Below, piece after piece: positions 45,188-53,144 of a stretch of DNA of 53,144 nt (positions are counted from its first letter, which is position 1; the number at the start of each line of letters is the position of its first letter). The notes under the pieces were generated by a model, which made no database searches, had not been told where the DNA came from, and saw only the letters and a program-made list of their open reading frames with translations. The translations under genes and the position numbers were made by a program. Source of the stretch: an uncultured Alphaproteobacteria bacterium (lineage in GTDB: Bacteria > Pseudomonadota > Alphaproteobacteria > Pelagibacterales > Pelagibacteraceae); the NCBI GenBank assembly GCA_903869725.1, contig CAIQAD010000047.1, positions 1 through 53,144 on the forward strand, in the 5' to 3' direction.

Positions 45188-45764
45188 TTAATATTAAAAA
45201 ATCAATTAATGCTTTGACTGGCATACCCATAACCGCGTATTCATCTCCCTCTATTTTGTGAAATAATTGGCGCCCTGTGCCCTCTATTTGATAAACTCCA
45301 TATCTTTGGATTGTGTCTAAACCTAATTTATTTAAATAATCATCAAAAAAATTTTCTGTGTAATGACGCATAGTTAAATCTAATCTTTCAGTATGAATCC
45401 AATTATTTGTTCCATTTTTATATAAACAAATGGAACTAAATAAAGAGTGCTTCCGATTATTTAAAACTAATAAAAGTTTTTTGGCATCTTTTAGATCTTT
45501 TGGTTTGTCATAAATTTTTCCTTCACAATCTAAAACTTGATCCGCGCCGAGCACTAATTCATCTGGATTTTGCGTGCTGATTTTTTTAGCTTTTAATTCA
45601 GCAAGCGCTCTAGATACGTGGAAAGAATCAGCATCTTCTTTAATTAAAGAGTCTTTAATAAGCTGCTCGTCAATATTTGCCGGCAAAACTTTTACAACAA
45701 AGCCAAAATCTTGTAAGATTTTTTTTCTTATTCCGCTTGCGGACGCCAATGTAATATTTGTCAT
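45177..45764 (-). CDS. maf: Maf-family nucleotide pyrophosphatase
   Basis: The 195-residue protein starts ITLASASGIRKKILQ, a Maf signature (LASxSxxR), with VLGADQVLDCEGKIYDKP (catalytic Asp) and a C-terminal YQIEGTGRQLFHKIEGDEYAVMG. Maf enzymes hydrolyse modified pyrimidine triphosphates and also affect septation. It overlaps ppsR by 4 bp and keeps the origin-flanking order. Confidence 0.94.
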   Translation of the reverse strand: MTNITLASASGIRKKILQDFGFVVKVLPANIDEQLIKDSLIKEDADSFHVSRALAELKAKKISTQNPDELVLGADQVLDCEGKIYDKPKDLKDAKKLLLVLNNRKHSLFSSICLYKNGTNNWIHTERLDLTMRHYTENFFDDYLNKLGLDTIQRYGVYQIEGTGRQLFHKIEGDEYAVMGMPVKALIDFLILNEK

Positions 45765-46579
45765 TTAGTGTTTTTTATTTCGTGTATTTTTATTATTGAT
45801 GCAGCAGTTTCTTCAACGGATTTTCTTGTTACATCGATGACTGGAATGTTATATTTTTTGAATAAAATTTTACTTTTTTCAATTTCTTCTTTTATTTTTT
45901 CAATATCAACATAACTAGTGTGTTTTTCTTCTGATAGAGTGTTAAGTCTAGTTTTCCTAATATCCTGCAATCTACTAGCATCTGCTATCAACCCAACTAC
46001 TGTTTTTGTTTTTTCATTTAATACTTCCTCGGGCACGCTTCTGTCGGAAATTAGGGGGATATTGGCTGACTTAAAACCCTTATTTGCTAGATATATTGTT
46101 GTTGGAGTTTTGCTTGTTCTGCTTATTCCTAAAACGATAATGTCGGACTCTAAAATTGTCTCTGGTTTTTGACCATCATCATGTTCTATGCTAAATTGCA
46201 TCGCAGAAATTCTTTTGTAGTACTCCTTGTTGAGAGCGTGCTGTCCGCTTGGTATATGATTTGCTTTTTTTCCAAGTACTTTTTCAAATTCTGGCAACAA
46301 GGTATCTAAAATACCAAAGCACACATATTTATTATGACTCGCTTCTTTTTTTATTTCTTGAATAATTGTAATGTCAACCAAGGTATATATAATTATTGGG
46401 TTCTCGCTTTTTTTGCACTTTTCTATTAATGTTTTTACTTGTGCGCTTGTCCGAAAAAAGGAGAAATGATGAATTGTATTATTAAATTGATTAAATTGAG
46501 CTTTTATAGCGAGAAATATCCTGTCTAGAGTTTCTCCAGTAGAGTCCGAGACTAAAAAAATATTATAAAATTTGTTCAT
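45761..46579 (-). CDS. ppsR: Pyruvate, phosphate dikinase / PEP synthase regulatory kinase-phosphorylase (DUF299)
   Basis: The 272-residue bifunctional regulator phosphorylates and dephosphorylates PEP synthase or PPDK. It opens FLVSDSTGETLDRIFLAIKAQF, and the P-loop-like motif VLGISRTSKTPTTIYLANKG is at about residue 150. It is the homologue of the gene annotated RP001 in Rickettsia and CC_0001 in Caulobacter, the one that borders the replication origin. Its ATG is next to a 275-bp gene-free T-rich stretch. Confidence 0.95.
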   Translation of the reverse strand: MNKFYNIFLVSDSTGETLDRIFLAIKAQFNQFNNTIHHFSFFRTSAQVKTLIEKCKKSENPIIIYTLVDITIIQEIKKEASHNKYVCFGILDTLLPEFEKVLGKKANHIPSGQHALNKEYYKRISAMQFSIEHDDGQKPETILESDIIVLGISRTSKTPTTIYLANKGFKSANIPLISDRSVPEEVLNEKTKTVVGLIADASRLQDIRKTRLNTLSEEKHTSYVDIEKIKEEIEKSKILFKKYNIPVIDVTRKSVEETAASIIKIHEIKNTK

Positions 46580-46854
46580 ATGGCTGTTGATAAGCCTTTA
46601 TTAGTTTGTTTTGTACATGAAAATTACCAAGTTTTTTATGAAATAACACTTTGTTCTGATTTTTTTCTTTTTTTATTAAGATTGTTTATGTTTTTTTTGT
46701 TTTGTTTATTTTGTTTATTGTTTAATAATTTCTGTGTTTTTTGGGTTTTTAACTTAATTTATTAACAATTTGTTGTGAGTAAATAATGTATTGAAAATTA
46801 CCCTCTGTTTCCACAGAACCATATAACACTACTATATATAACTATTATTTATTA
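46580..46854. other. oriC: Candidate chromosomal replication origin (oriC)
   Basis: This 275-bp gap between ppsR and hemE has no credible gene. It carries four 9-mers near the DnaA-box consensus TTWTNCACA: TGTTGATAA at 46585-46593 (reverse), TTATTAACA at 46759-46767, TGTGAGTAA at 46774-46782 (reverse) and GTTTCCACA at 46807-46815, each one base off. Between them lies a long T-rich tract (about 46650-46760) with four TTGTTTA copies (46682, 46702, 46711, 46718), suitable as an unwinding element. Gene order on both sides matches Caulobacter Cori. Near-boxes also occur elsewhere by chance, so the synteny carries most of the weight. Confidence 0.65.
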
Positions 46855-47865
46855 ATGAGTAATAAAATTCTTTCTTGTTTAAAAAAAAAGGAAAAAAATT
46901 TACCTATCTGGTTTATGAGACAGGCTGGGAGGTACTTGCCGGAATATCAAAGTTTAAGAAAAAAAAATAAAAATTTCATAAATTTTTGTAAAAATCCAGA
47001 AGATATTCAAAAAGCAACTTTACAACCTATAAAAAGATTTGATGTAGACGCAGCAATAATATTTTCTGACATATTACTAATATTAGATGCTACAGGACAA
47101 AAAATAAGTTTTGAAGAAAAAAAAGGACCAATTTTAAATAATTACAATAAAAAAATATTTTACCAACAAAGTGATAAAGATTTTAAAAAAAAACTAAAAA
47201 AAACATACGAAAGCATAAAGAAAACAAGAAAAAAACTAAACAAAGAAAAAGCATTAATTGGATTTGCAGGAGCGCCTTGGACGTTATTAGTTTACATGAT
47301 AAATAAACAGTCACCAAAAAAAAAATTAGAAATAGAGAAAATAAAAAATAAAGAAAAAGAAAAAATAATTAAAAGACTAGAACACCTTATCTATCTGCAT
47401 TGTGAAGAACAAATTAAAAGTGGCGCAGACATAATCCAGCTTTTTGATAGCTGGGCAGGAAAAATAAAAGAGAAAGAAATTAATAAATTTTGTATAATAC
47501 CAAACGCGAATATTATAAAAAAAATAAAAAAAAAATACCCACACATACCTGTTATATGTTTTCCAAAAGGCATTAATAAAAAAATAAATCTATTTATAAA
47601 AAAAGCAAAACCACACGCGATTAATATTGATCCAAATATGAAGCTAAAAAAAATTAATATAAAAGCAAACGTTGTATTTCAAGGAGGACTAGACCCAAAA
47701 TTTTTATTAAAGGGAGAAAAACAAATGTTTAAAAAAACAAAAGAATACTTAGATTTTTTTAAGGAAACGCCTTATATTTTTAATTTAGGTCACGGAATAT
47801 TGCCGCAAACAAAACCAAAAACTGTTAAAAGATTAGTCGAATTTGTAAGATCTTATAAACCATGA
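46855..47865 (+). CDS. hemE: Uroporphyrinogen decarboxylase
   Basis: The 336-residue enzyme converts uroporphyrinogen III to coproporphyrinogen III. It shows PIWFMRQAGRYLPEY (HemE signature), AIIFSDILLILDATGQ, IGFAGAPWTLLVYMI and FNLGHGILPQTKP near the end. The gene is among the most Lys-rich in the window. It is the first gene on the right of the candidate origin, as in Caulobacter, and overlaps hemH by 4 bp. Confidence 0.98.
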   Translation: MSNKILSCLKKKEKNLPIWFMRQAGRYLPEYQSLRKKNKNFINFCKNPEDIQKATLQPIKRFDVDAAIIFSDILLILDATGQKISFEEKKGPILNNYNKKIFYQQSDKDFKKKLKKTYESIKKTRKKLNKEKALIGFAGAPWTLLVYMINKQSPKKKLEIEKIKNKEKEKIIKRLEHLIYLHCEEQIKSGADIIQLFDSWAGKIKEKEINKFCIIPNANIIKKIKKKYPHIPVICFPKGINKKINLFIKKAKPHAINIDPNMKLKKINIKANVVFQGGLDPKFLLKGEKQMFKKTKEYLDFFKETPYIFNLGHGILPQTKPKTVKRLVEFVRSYKP

Positions 47866-48875
47866 AAACAATTATTAACGAGCCAGGTCATCCAGAAGTA
47901 AAATTTGGAAAAACAGGAGTTTTGCTTATTAACCTAGGAACCCCCGATTCAACAAGCTGGTGGGATATAAGAAAGTATTTAAAAGAATTTTTATCTGATC
48001 CTAGAGTAATAGAACTTAATCCTGTTGTTTGGAAAATAATATTAAATACTTTTATATTAACTTTTAGACCTTCAAAAACAGCTCACGCTTATAAACAAAT
48101 ATGGATGAACTCTATTAATCAATCCCCATTAAGATTTTATACTACGCAGCAAACAAAAAAATTAAAAAGCAAACTATCAGATCCTGAAGTTATAATAGAT
48201 TATGCAATGAGATATGGAAATCCGTCAATCAGAGATAAAATAAAAAATTTACAAGATCAGGGCTGTGAAAAAATTATTATTTTTCCGCTCTACCCGCAAT
48301 ATGCAGCCGCAACAACCGCGACCGTTTGTGATGAGGTTTATAGAACTTTAATGAACATGCGGTGGCAACCTAGTTTGCAAATTATTCCGCATTATGAGAG
48401 CGAGCCACTTTATATTAAAGCTTTAGTAAATAGTATTAAAAAAAAAATATCAGAAATCAATTGGAAACCAGATTTAATAATAGCTTCATATCACGGTATA
48501 CCAAAAAAATATTTTGAGAAAGGTGACCCGTATCACTGTTATTGTCTTAAGACCTCAAGGCTTATGAAAGAACAATTTAAAGAAATTGAAATTGAAACAA
48601 CATTTCAATCAAGATTTGGCCCGCAAGAGTGGTTGAGGCCATATACAGACAAGACATTAGAAAGTTTACCAAACAAAGGAAAAAAAAATATATTAGTAAT
48701 CTGCCCAGGGTTTTCTTCTGATTGTGTAGAAACACTAGAAGAAATTGCAATACAAGGAAAAGAATCTTTTATGGAGAATGGTGGTGTAAATTATGATGTT
48801 GTTCCATGTTTAAATGACAACGACGATCATATTTTTATGCTCGAAAATATTGTTAACAAATATTTAATAAAATAA
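47862..48875 (+). CDS. hemH: Ferrochelatase
   Basis: The 337-residue enzyme inserts Fe2+ into protoporphyrin IX. It shows GVLLINLGTPDST, the FLSDPRVIE segment, the catalytic His in IASYHGIPKKYFEKGDPY, and TFQSRFGPQEWLRPYT and CPGFSSDCVETLEEI with the Glu of the active site. Normal length. Its stop overlaps the hemJ start (TAATG). Confidence 0.98.
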   Translation: MKTIINEPGHPEVKFGKTGVLLINLGTPDSTSWWDIRKYLKEFLSDPRVIELNPVVWKIILNTFILTFRPSKTAHAYKQIWMNSINQSPLRFYTTQQTKKLKSKLSDPEVIIDYAMRYGNPSIRDKIKNLQDQGCEKIIIFPLYPQYAAATTATVCDEVYRTLMNMRWQPSLQIIPHYESEPLYIKALVNSIKKKISEINWKPDLIIASYHGIPKKYFEKGDPYHCYCLKTSRLMKEQFKEIEIETTFQSRFGPQEWLRPYTDKTLESLPNKGKKNILVICPGFSSDCVETLEEIAIQGKESFMENGGVNYDVVPCLNDNDDHIFMLENIVNKYLIK

Positions 48876-49309
48876 TGAATTATTATTTAATTTTAAAAAG
48901 CATTCACGTTGTTGCAATAATTAGTTGGATGGTTGGACTATTATATCTTCCACGATTATTTGTTTATCATGTAGAAAATATTAACTCCGAAAGCTCAGAA
49001 GTTTTTAAGTTAATGGAAAAAAGACTTATGAAAATTATTATGAATCCGGCAATGATAATAACGTGGATAACAGGACTTTGGATGTCGTCATTTCTTGTAT
49101 CAAGCTCAAACATACCTCCGATGTGGCTTTCGGTTAAACTTGGATGTGTGCTAATCTTGTCTGGCTATCATGGGTTTTTATCTAAATGCAGAAAAGATTT
49201 TGAACAAAATAGAAATCAAAAATCATCTAAATTTTTTAGAATAATAAATGAAATACCGACAATATTGCTTATAATTATAGTTATTTTGGTTATTTTTAAA
49301 CCAGCTTGA
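48875..49309 (+). CDS. hemJ: Protoporphyrinogen IX oxidase HemJ
   Basis: The 144-residue membrane protein with four hydrophobic helices matches the HemJ (UPF0093) family: the conserved His in SIHVVAIISWMVGLLYLPRLFVYH, the EKRLMKIIMNPAMIITWITGLWM segment and KLGCVLILSGYHGFLSKCRKDF. HemJ oxidises protoporphyrinogen IX and so supplies HemH. Placement next to hemE and hemH supports this. Confidence 0.95.
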   Translation: MNYYLILKSIHVVAIISWMVGLLYLPRLFVYHVENINSESSEVFKLMEKRLMKIIMNPAMIITWITGLWMSSFLVSSSNIPPMWLSVKLGCVLILSGYHGFLSKCRKDFEQNRNQKSSKFFRIINEIPTILLIIIVILVIFKPA

Positions 49310-49333
49310 AATAAAATTTAAATCAACTATATT
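49306..49333 (+). promoter_or_regulatory. Candidate sigma-70 promoter of rho
   Basis: TTGAAA at 49306-49311, 16-bp spacer, TATATT at 49328-49333; each hexamer matches consensus at five of six bases. It begins within the hemJ stop region and lies 41 bp before the rho ATG. No Shine-Dalgarno motif is seen between it and the start. Confidence 0.45.
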
Positions 49334-49374
49334 AATCGTTCACCTTTAAGCTTCTTAATAAATTTCAATCAACA

Positions 49375-50646
49375 ATGAACCTTCAAGAATTAAAAAATAA
49401 AACACCAGCTGATTTAATTATCGAGGCAGAAAAGCTCGGAATAGAAAATCCAAGTACAATGCGTAAACAAGAAATCTTGTTTGCTATTTTAAAGAAGCTT
49501 GCAGAAAAAAATGAAAAAATTACAGGCGGAGGCGTCCTTGAAACATTACAAGATGGATTTGGATTTCTAAGAGCCACAGAGTCAAATTATTTACCAGGAC
49601 CTGATGATATTTATGTAAGCCCAAGTCAAATTAGAAGATTTGGTTTAAGAAAAGGAGATACAGTTGAAGGAGAAATTAGAGCTCCAAAAGATTCCGAAAG
49701 ATATTTTGCTCTTTTGCAAGTAAATAAAATAAATTTTGAAGATCCAGAAAAATCAAGAAATAAAATAAATTTTGATAACTTAACGCCTTTATATCCAGAT
49801 GAAAAAATAAAGTTAGAAGTTGAATCTTTAAAAGCAGAAAAAAAACCTGATCTTACTGCTCGTCTTATCGATTTAATTACTCCAATCGGAAAAGGTCAAA
49901 GAGCATTAATCGTGTCGCCCCCAAGATCTGGAAAAACAGTTATTCTTCAAAACATTGCTCACTCAATCACAGCAAACCATCCGGAAATTTACTTGATTGT
50001 TTTGTTAATTGATGAAAGACCCGAAGAAGTTACGGATATGCAAAGATCTGTTAAGGGTGAAGTTATAAGCTCAACTTTTGATGAACCAGCAATGCGCCAC
50101 GTTCAAGTTGCAGAAATGGTTATTGAAAAAGCAAAAAGATTAGCAGAACATAAAAAGGATGTCGTAATTTTATTAGATTCAATAACCCGTTTAGGAAGAG
50201 CTTATAATGCAGTAATTCCAAGTTCTGGAAAAGTATTAACGGGTGGTGTTGATGCTAATGCGTTACAAAGGCCAAAAAGATTTTTTGGAGCTGCAAGAAA
50301 TATTGAAGAAGGTGGATCTTTAACTATTATTTCTACAGCTTTAATTGAAACTGGCTCTAGAATGGACGAGGTTATTTTTGAAGAATTTAAAGGAACGGGT
50401 AATGCTGAAGTAATTCTAGATCGTAAGGTGGCAGATAAACGAATATTCCCTGCAATTGACATAACAAAATCAGGAACAAGAAAAGAAGAATTGTTATTTA
50501 AAAAAGAAGATCTTCAAAAAATGAATGTTCTTCGAAGATTAATAGCTCCAATGGGAAGTATGGAGGCAATAGAATTTTTAATCGGAAAACTTAGAGAGAC
50601 GAAAAACAACGCAGAATTTTTCGACTCAATGAATAAGTCAGTTTAA
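49375..50646 (+). CDS. rho: Transcription termination factor Rho
   Basis: The 423-residue hexameric helicase releases RNA polymerase. The N-terminal helical domain ([22 protein letters not shown]), the cold-shock-like RNA-binding domain ([14 protein letters not shown]) and the ATPase with Walker [16 protein letters not shown] and [15 protein letters not shown] (Walker B) are present; the R-loop/Q-loop segment [20 protein letters not shown] is intact. The stop overlaps the convergent small UPF0434 gene by 3 bases. Confidence 0.99.
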   Translation: MNLQELKNKTPADLIIEAEKLGIENPSTMRKQEILFAILKKLAEKNEKITGGGVLETLQDGFGFLRATESNYLPGPDDIYVSPSQIRRFGLRKGDTVEGEIRAPKDSERYFALLQVNKINFEDPEKSRNKINFDNLTPLYPDEKIKLEVESLKAEKKPDLTARLIDLITPIGKGQRALIVSPPRSGKTVILQNIAHSITANHPEIYLIVLLIDERPEEVTDMQRSVKGEVISSTFDEPAMRHVQVAEMVIEKAKRLAEHKKDVVILLDSITRLGRAYNAVIPSSGKVLTGGVDANALQRPKRFFGAARNIEEGGSLTIISTALIETGSRMDEVIFEEFKGTGNAEVILDRKVADKRIFPAIDITKSGTRKEELLFKKEDLQKMNVLRRLIAPMGSMEAIEFLIGKLRETKNNAEFFDSMNKSV

Positions 50647-50813
50647 GAAATTTTTCTAGCGTCTTCTGGAATCATTATTGGTATTCCATCTTTAATTTTG
50701 TAAGCAAGTTTTGATTTTTTAGCTATTAACTCTTGGTTTTCTTTATCATAAATTAAATTTTCTTTTGATAAAGGACAAACAAGTATCTCAAGAAGTTTTC
50801 GATCAATTTCCAT
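50643..50813 (-). CDS. UPF0434/Trm112-family small protein (YcaR-like)
   Basis: A 56-residue frame from an ATG at 50813 to TAA at 50643: [20 protein letters not shown] at the start, then [20 protein letters not shown] and a final [10 protein letters not shown]. This is the UPF0434/Trm112 pattern (LLE-x-LVCP, LAYxIxDGIPxM, EAR). Only one Cys is present, as in many alphaproteobacterial members. Trm112-type proteins activate methyltransferases in other organisms; here the role is unknown. Its ATG overlaps the stop of the Lon-N-domain gene upstream (TAATG), a common gene pair. Confidence 0.9.
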   Translation of the reverse strand: MEIDRKLLEILVCPLSKENLIYDKENQELIAKKSKLAYKIKDGIPIMIPEDARKIS

Positions 50814-51460
50814 TAGTGCAATTTTCCGTTTGAAGAGATATTGTTGCTTGTAATATAAAAATTAATAATCTGATTTATTAAAATATTTCTATCTTTTAAA
50901 CTTTTAGCTTCCAACAAGCTTTGTTTTTCTCCAACTGAAAAAGGACATATCATTGATAAAGAGTTAATTAATTGATCAAAACCAATTTTTTCAACGGTTT
51001 TCCAATCAGTTGAAAGACCATGAATTTTGAATAATTTTTTAGTTTTATCAAGCAAATGTAGTATGTCGTTTTTTTCATCAAATTTTATTTCTTCCAAGTC
51101 ATTAAAAAATTCATCATAGCTAACCCTGAATTTTCTGTAGGGCAATTCAATGTTAATTTCATCTAAAACTCTAAATCTCACTACCCCTTTTAGATTGATT
51201 AAGTATCTGCCATCAGGAGTTTTGGAGTAGGCGTCTATTTTACCCAAGCAACCAATGCTAAAAAGACCATTTTTAGGTCCAAATTGTCTTGTTTGGATCA
51301 TGCCTATCATTTTATTAGAAGCTAAAGCATCTTCTGTCATTTTTTTATATCTTGGTTCAAAAATATTTAATGGAAGAACGGTGTTCGGAAAAAAAATTGC
51401 ATTCGCTAATGGAAACACAGGTATCTCATCTGGAAATTTATTTTTCTGCATAATCGCCAC
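50813..51460 (-). CDS. Lon N-terminal substrate-binding-domain protein
   Basis: The 215-residue protein is a stand-alone Lon N domain: [62 protein letters not shown] and [10 protein letters not shown], followed by a helical C-terminus. There is no AAA+ or protease domain. Its function is unknown; it is presumed to bind unfolded or specific proteins. It is 4 bp downstream of a GT41-type gene and translationally coupled to the UPF0434 gene. Confidence 0.93.
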   Translation of the reverse strand: MAIMQKNKFPDEIPVFPLANAIFFPNTVLPLNIFEPRYKKMTEDALASNKMIGMIQTRQFGPKNGLFSIGCLGKIDAYSKTPDGRYLINLKGVVRFRVLDEINIELPYRKFRVSYDEFFNDLEEIKFDEKNDILHLLDKTKKLFKIHGLSTDWKTVEKIGFDQLINSLSMICPFSVGEKQSLLEAKSLKDRNILINQIINFYITSNNISSNGKLH

Positions 51461-51464
51461 TATA

Positions 51465-53111
51465 TTATAGCTTAGCTAAAATTGTTTTTATTTTTTCATC
51501 AAAATTTAAAGCGAATTTGTTTGCATCAAACAAAGGAGAACCAATAGCTTTTTCATGCAACTCACTTCTTGTTTTGTTAAGTTTCTCAATGTTAGAACTA
51601 AATTCAAATGCTTTCTTAATGTATTCGTCCCTGGATAAGGTTATCCATTCTTTCATGTCTAAATTGTTATTTATAGAGGAGCCACAATTGTGTAAGAAAG
51701 TATCTCCTTTTAGAGTTAAAAGAGGCACACCCATATAAGCAGACTCAAAACTAGTAGTGCCACCGCCATATGGAAAAGTATCTAAACAAATGTCAATTTC
51801 ATTATATAATTCTAATAATTGCTTTCTAGGTAAAGGATCATGAATAATAATTCTTTCTTCGCTTATATTTAGGTCAGTAAAATTTTTAATAAAATTTTTT
51901 TTAAATTCTGCAATTCCAAAATTTTTGCCTGCAAAAATTATTTTAGAATTTGGGACGATTGATAAAATTTCACTAAATACCCTAATAACTTCTTGTGTTA
52001 TTTTTATAGATATATTTAAATTCCCAAAAGTTACAAATTTATTTTTGATGGCGGGAGTAATTTTATTTATTTGTAAATCTTTATATTCAGGCTTACTAAA
52101 GCATGCCCAAACATCTGGCATTTGTAATATTTTTTCAGCAAATTTTTCTTGTGAATCTAAAGGTGTTACAATTGGATCGCCAATGATGTAGTCAATTTCT
52201 GGTATGCCAGTTGAATTAAGGCATGCAGCCCAAGTCATTTGTATCGGAGCAACCCTATTAATGTAGATTGGAAGACGGTTGTTATCAGTATGTCCATTTA
52301 CATCAATTAAAATATGAATTCCATCTTCTTTTATTAGATTAATTAATTCATTGTCAGATTTTGTTCTTACATTTCTCCATTCATGAAAAAGACTTTTAAT
52401 CCTAATAAAATTTTCTTTTTCAGCATAATTATTAAAATAAGAATAAATTTTATAACGCGTTTTAATTTTTTCTAAGAAATTATTTAAAAAATATCCGACA
52501 GGATGATCATCTTGAATATCTGAGCCTAGAAAGCCTAATTTAATTTCAGCATCCTTATGATATTTAGTTATTTTTAGATAACTCTTGTTTATTGGAGCTA
52601 AACTTTTTCTAAATTCATCAGAATATTGCTTATAAATTTTATCAGAATAATAAGGATGAAAATTATAGGAAAATAATAAAAAAGAAAAATATTTCGGATT
52701 TTTAGTTAATCTTACTGCCTCTTTAATGTTTTCAAAGCTTTTCACATATTCATTAAAATTTATATAAGTTCTAGATAAATTGAAATAAGCCTCTGGTCTA
52801 TTAGGTTCAAATATTTTGATCTCCTCTAAAATTTTTATAACCTCTAATAATTTTTTTTGTTTTGTTAATATTCCTGTTTTATTCAGAAGAAGATCGTAAG
52901 ATTTTGGATACAATCGAAGCCCTTTGTTTATGTAAAAATCAGCTTCTTCTAGTTTAAGGTTTTGTTGTAGCGAAGAACTTAAATTAACAATTACCGCGAG
53001 ATTATCCGGAAGAATTTGATAGGCTTTTTTTAATTTTATTTCTGCATTAAAATAATCTTGTTTTTTAATATCATTAATTGCAGCTAAAAATATTTCTTCA
53101 GGCCTATTCAT
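51465..53111 (-). CDS. TPR protein with GT41/SPINDLY-like glycosyltransferase domain (second copy)
   Basis: The 548-residue protein has about three or four TPR-like repeats (residues 1-150) followed by a GT41-type catalytic region: KLGFLGSDIQDDHPVGYFLN (HP motif), ILIDVNGHTDNN, PIQMTWAACLNSTGIPEIDYIIGD, TFGNLNISIKIT, SKIIFAGKNFG and DICLDTFPYGGGTTSFESAYMGVP. It is clearly related to but shorter and more diverged than the protein at 36006-38087. It probably transfers a sugar to a protein Ser/Thr or another acceptor; target unknown. It starts 33 bp from the window edge. Confidence 0.85.
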   Translation of the reverse strand: MNRPEEIFLAAINDIKKQDYFNAEIKLKKAYQILPDNLAVIVNLSSSLQQNLKLEEADFYINKGLRLYPKSYDLLLNKTGILTKQKKLLEVIKILEEIKIFEPNRPEAYFNLSRTYINFNEYVKSFENIKEAVRLTKNPKYFSFLLFSYNFHPYYSDKIYKQYSDEFRKSLAPINKSYLKITKYHKDAEIKLGFLGSDIQDDHPVGYFLNNFLEKIKTRYKIYSYFNNYAEKENFIRIKSLFHEWRNVRTKSDNELINLIKEDGIHILIDVNGHTDNNRLPIYINRVAPIQMTWAACLNSTGIPEIDYIIGDPIVTPLDSQEKFAEKILQMPDVWACFSKPEYKDLQINKITPAIKNKFVTFGNLNISIKITQEVIRVFSEILSIVPNSKIIFAGKNFGIAEFKKNFIKNFTDLNISEERIIIHDPLPRKQLLELYNEIDICLDTFPYGGGTTSFESAYMGVPLLTLKGDTFLHNCGSSINNNLDMKEWITLSRDEYIKKAFEFSSNIEKLNKTRSELHEKAIGSPLFDANKFALNFDEKIKTILAKL

Positions 53112-53144
53112 TTTTAAAATTTTATATATATTTTAAATTCAAAT

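Noticed and set aside
46580-46765. 61-residue plus-strand frame starting beside ppsR
   Set aside because: The translation is mostly Phe/Leu from the T-rich tract, has no family resemblance and lies in the candidate origin; best explained as chance.
46749-46765. TTAA repeats in the origin gap as CtrA boxes (TTAA-N7-TTAA)
   Set aside because: Spacings are 4 and 9 bp rather than 7, and TTAA is common at this base composition.
1-53144. tRNA, rRNA, CRISPR, insertion sequence, prophage or toxin-antitoxin genes
   Set aside because: No cloverleaf, rRNA stretch, regularly spaced repeat, transposase, integrase or toxin-like gene was found in either strand by reading; a tRNA or Rfam scan was not possible here.

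Overview
The window is very AT-rich, almost gap-free alphaproteobacterial chromosome. Gene content, gene order, tiny or overlapping gene junctions and Lys/Asn/Ile-rich proteins all point to a streamlined marine SAR11-type (Pelagibacterales) bacterium. That assignment is inferred from the sequence character and alphaproteobacterial synteny; no database search was possible.

Layout. 1-6.1 kb: partial tsaB (cut by the window edge), a secreted polysaccharide deacetylase, then a minus-strand run of a Bax-like glucosaminidase, a NifU-type Fe-S carrier, trpS, murJ and a DUF2061 membrane protein. 6.3-11.4 kb: malic enzyme maeB, convergent with a minus-strand run of BON lipoprotein, rsmI, rdgB and rph. 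11.5-17.6 kb: plus-strand grpE-dnaK-dnaJ-dapB-nth-sugar/nucleoside kinase, with a heat-shock-like promoter before dnaK. 17.6-20 kb: an OmpR-type regulator divergent from an L,D-transpeptidase, then yggS divergent from a ThiE-like gene, closed by the only strong hairpin terminator seen. 20-21.5 kb: a major porin and its 216-bp upstream region. 21.5-32.8 kb: DUF3576 lipoprotein-leuS-lptE-holA, convergent with parB-parA-rsmG-mnmG-mnmE-ubiH-type hydroxylase, with a parS site inside rsmG. 32.8-35.5 kb: ftsK-lolA. 35.5-41.5 kb: GNAT and GT41/TPR glycosyltransferase genes followed (in minus-strand reading, preceded) by HIT-hisE-hisF-hisA-hisH-hisB. 41.5-46.6 kb: smr-tim44, secB, dnaQ-coaE-aroE-maf-ppsR. 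46.6-46.85 kb: a T-rich gene-free gap with DnaA-box-like sites, the best replication-origin candidate. 46.9-50.6 kb: hemE-hemH-hemJ-rho. 50.6-53.1 kb: a 56-residue UPF0434 gene, a Lon-N-domain gene and a second GT41/TPR protein.

How it fits together. This is the origin-proximal part of an alphaproteobacterial chromosome. The dnaQ-coaE-aroE-maf-ppsR | gap | hemE arrangement is the one that flanks Cori in Caulobacter and the homologous Rickettsia region, and the ParABS segregation system with parS lies about 18 kb away. Most genes are housekeeping: tRNA modification and charging, Fe-S assembly, envelope biogenesis (murJ, lptE, lolA, L,D-transpeptidase, porin), protein folding (DnaK system, SecB), histidine and heme synthesis, and chromosome segregation (ParAB, FtsK). 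I found no CRISPR array, insertion sequence, prophage, rRNA or tRNA. No wholly new system is evident. The items most worth a second look are the origin gap, the parS site, the tandem 10-mers upstream of the porin, the two GT41 glycosyltransferases, and several places where genes normally present at these loci are absent.
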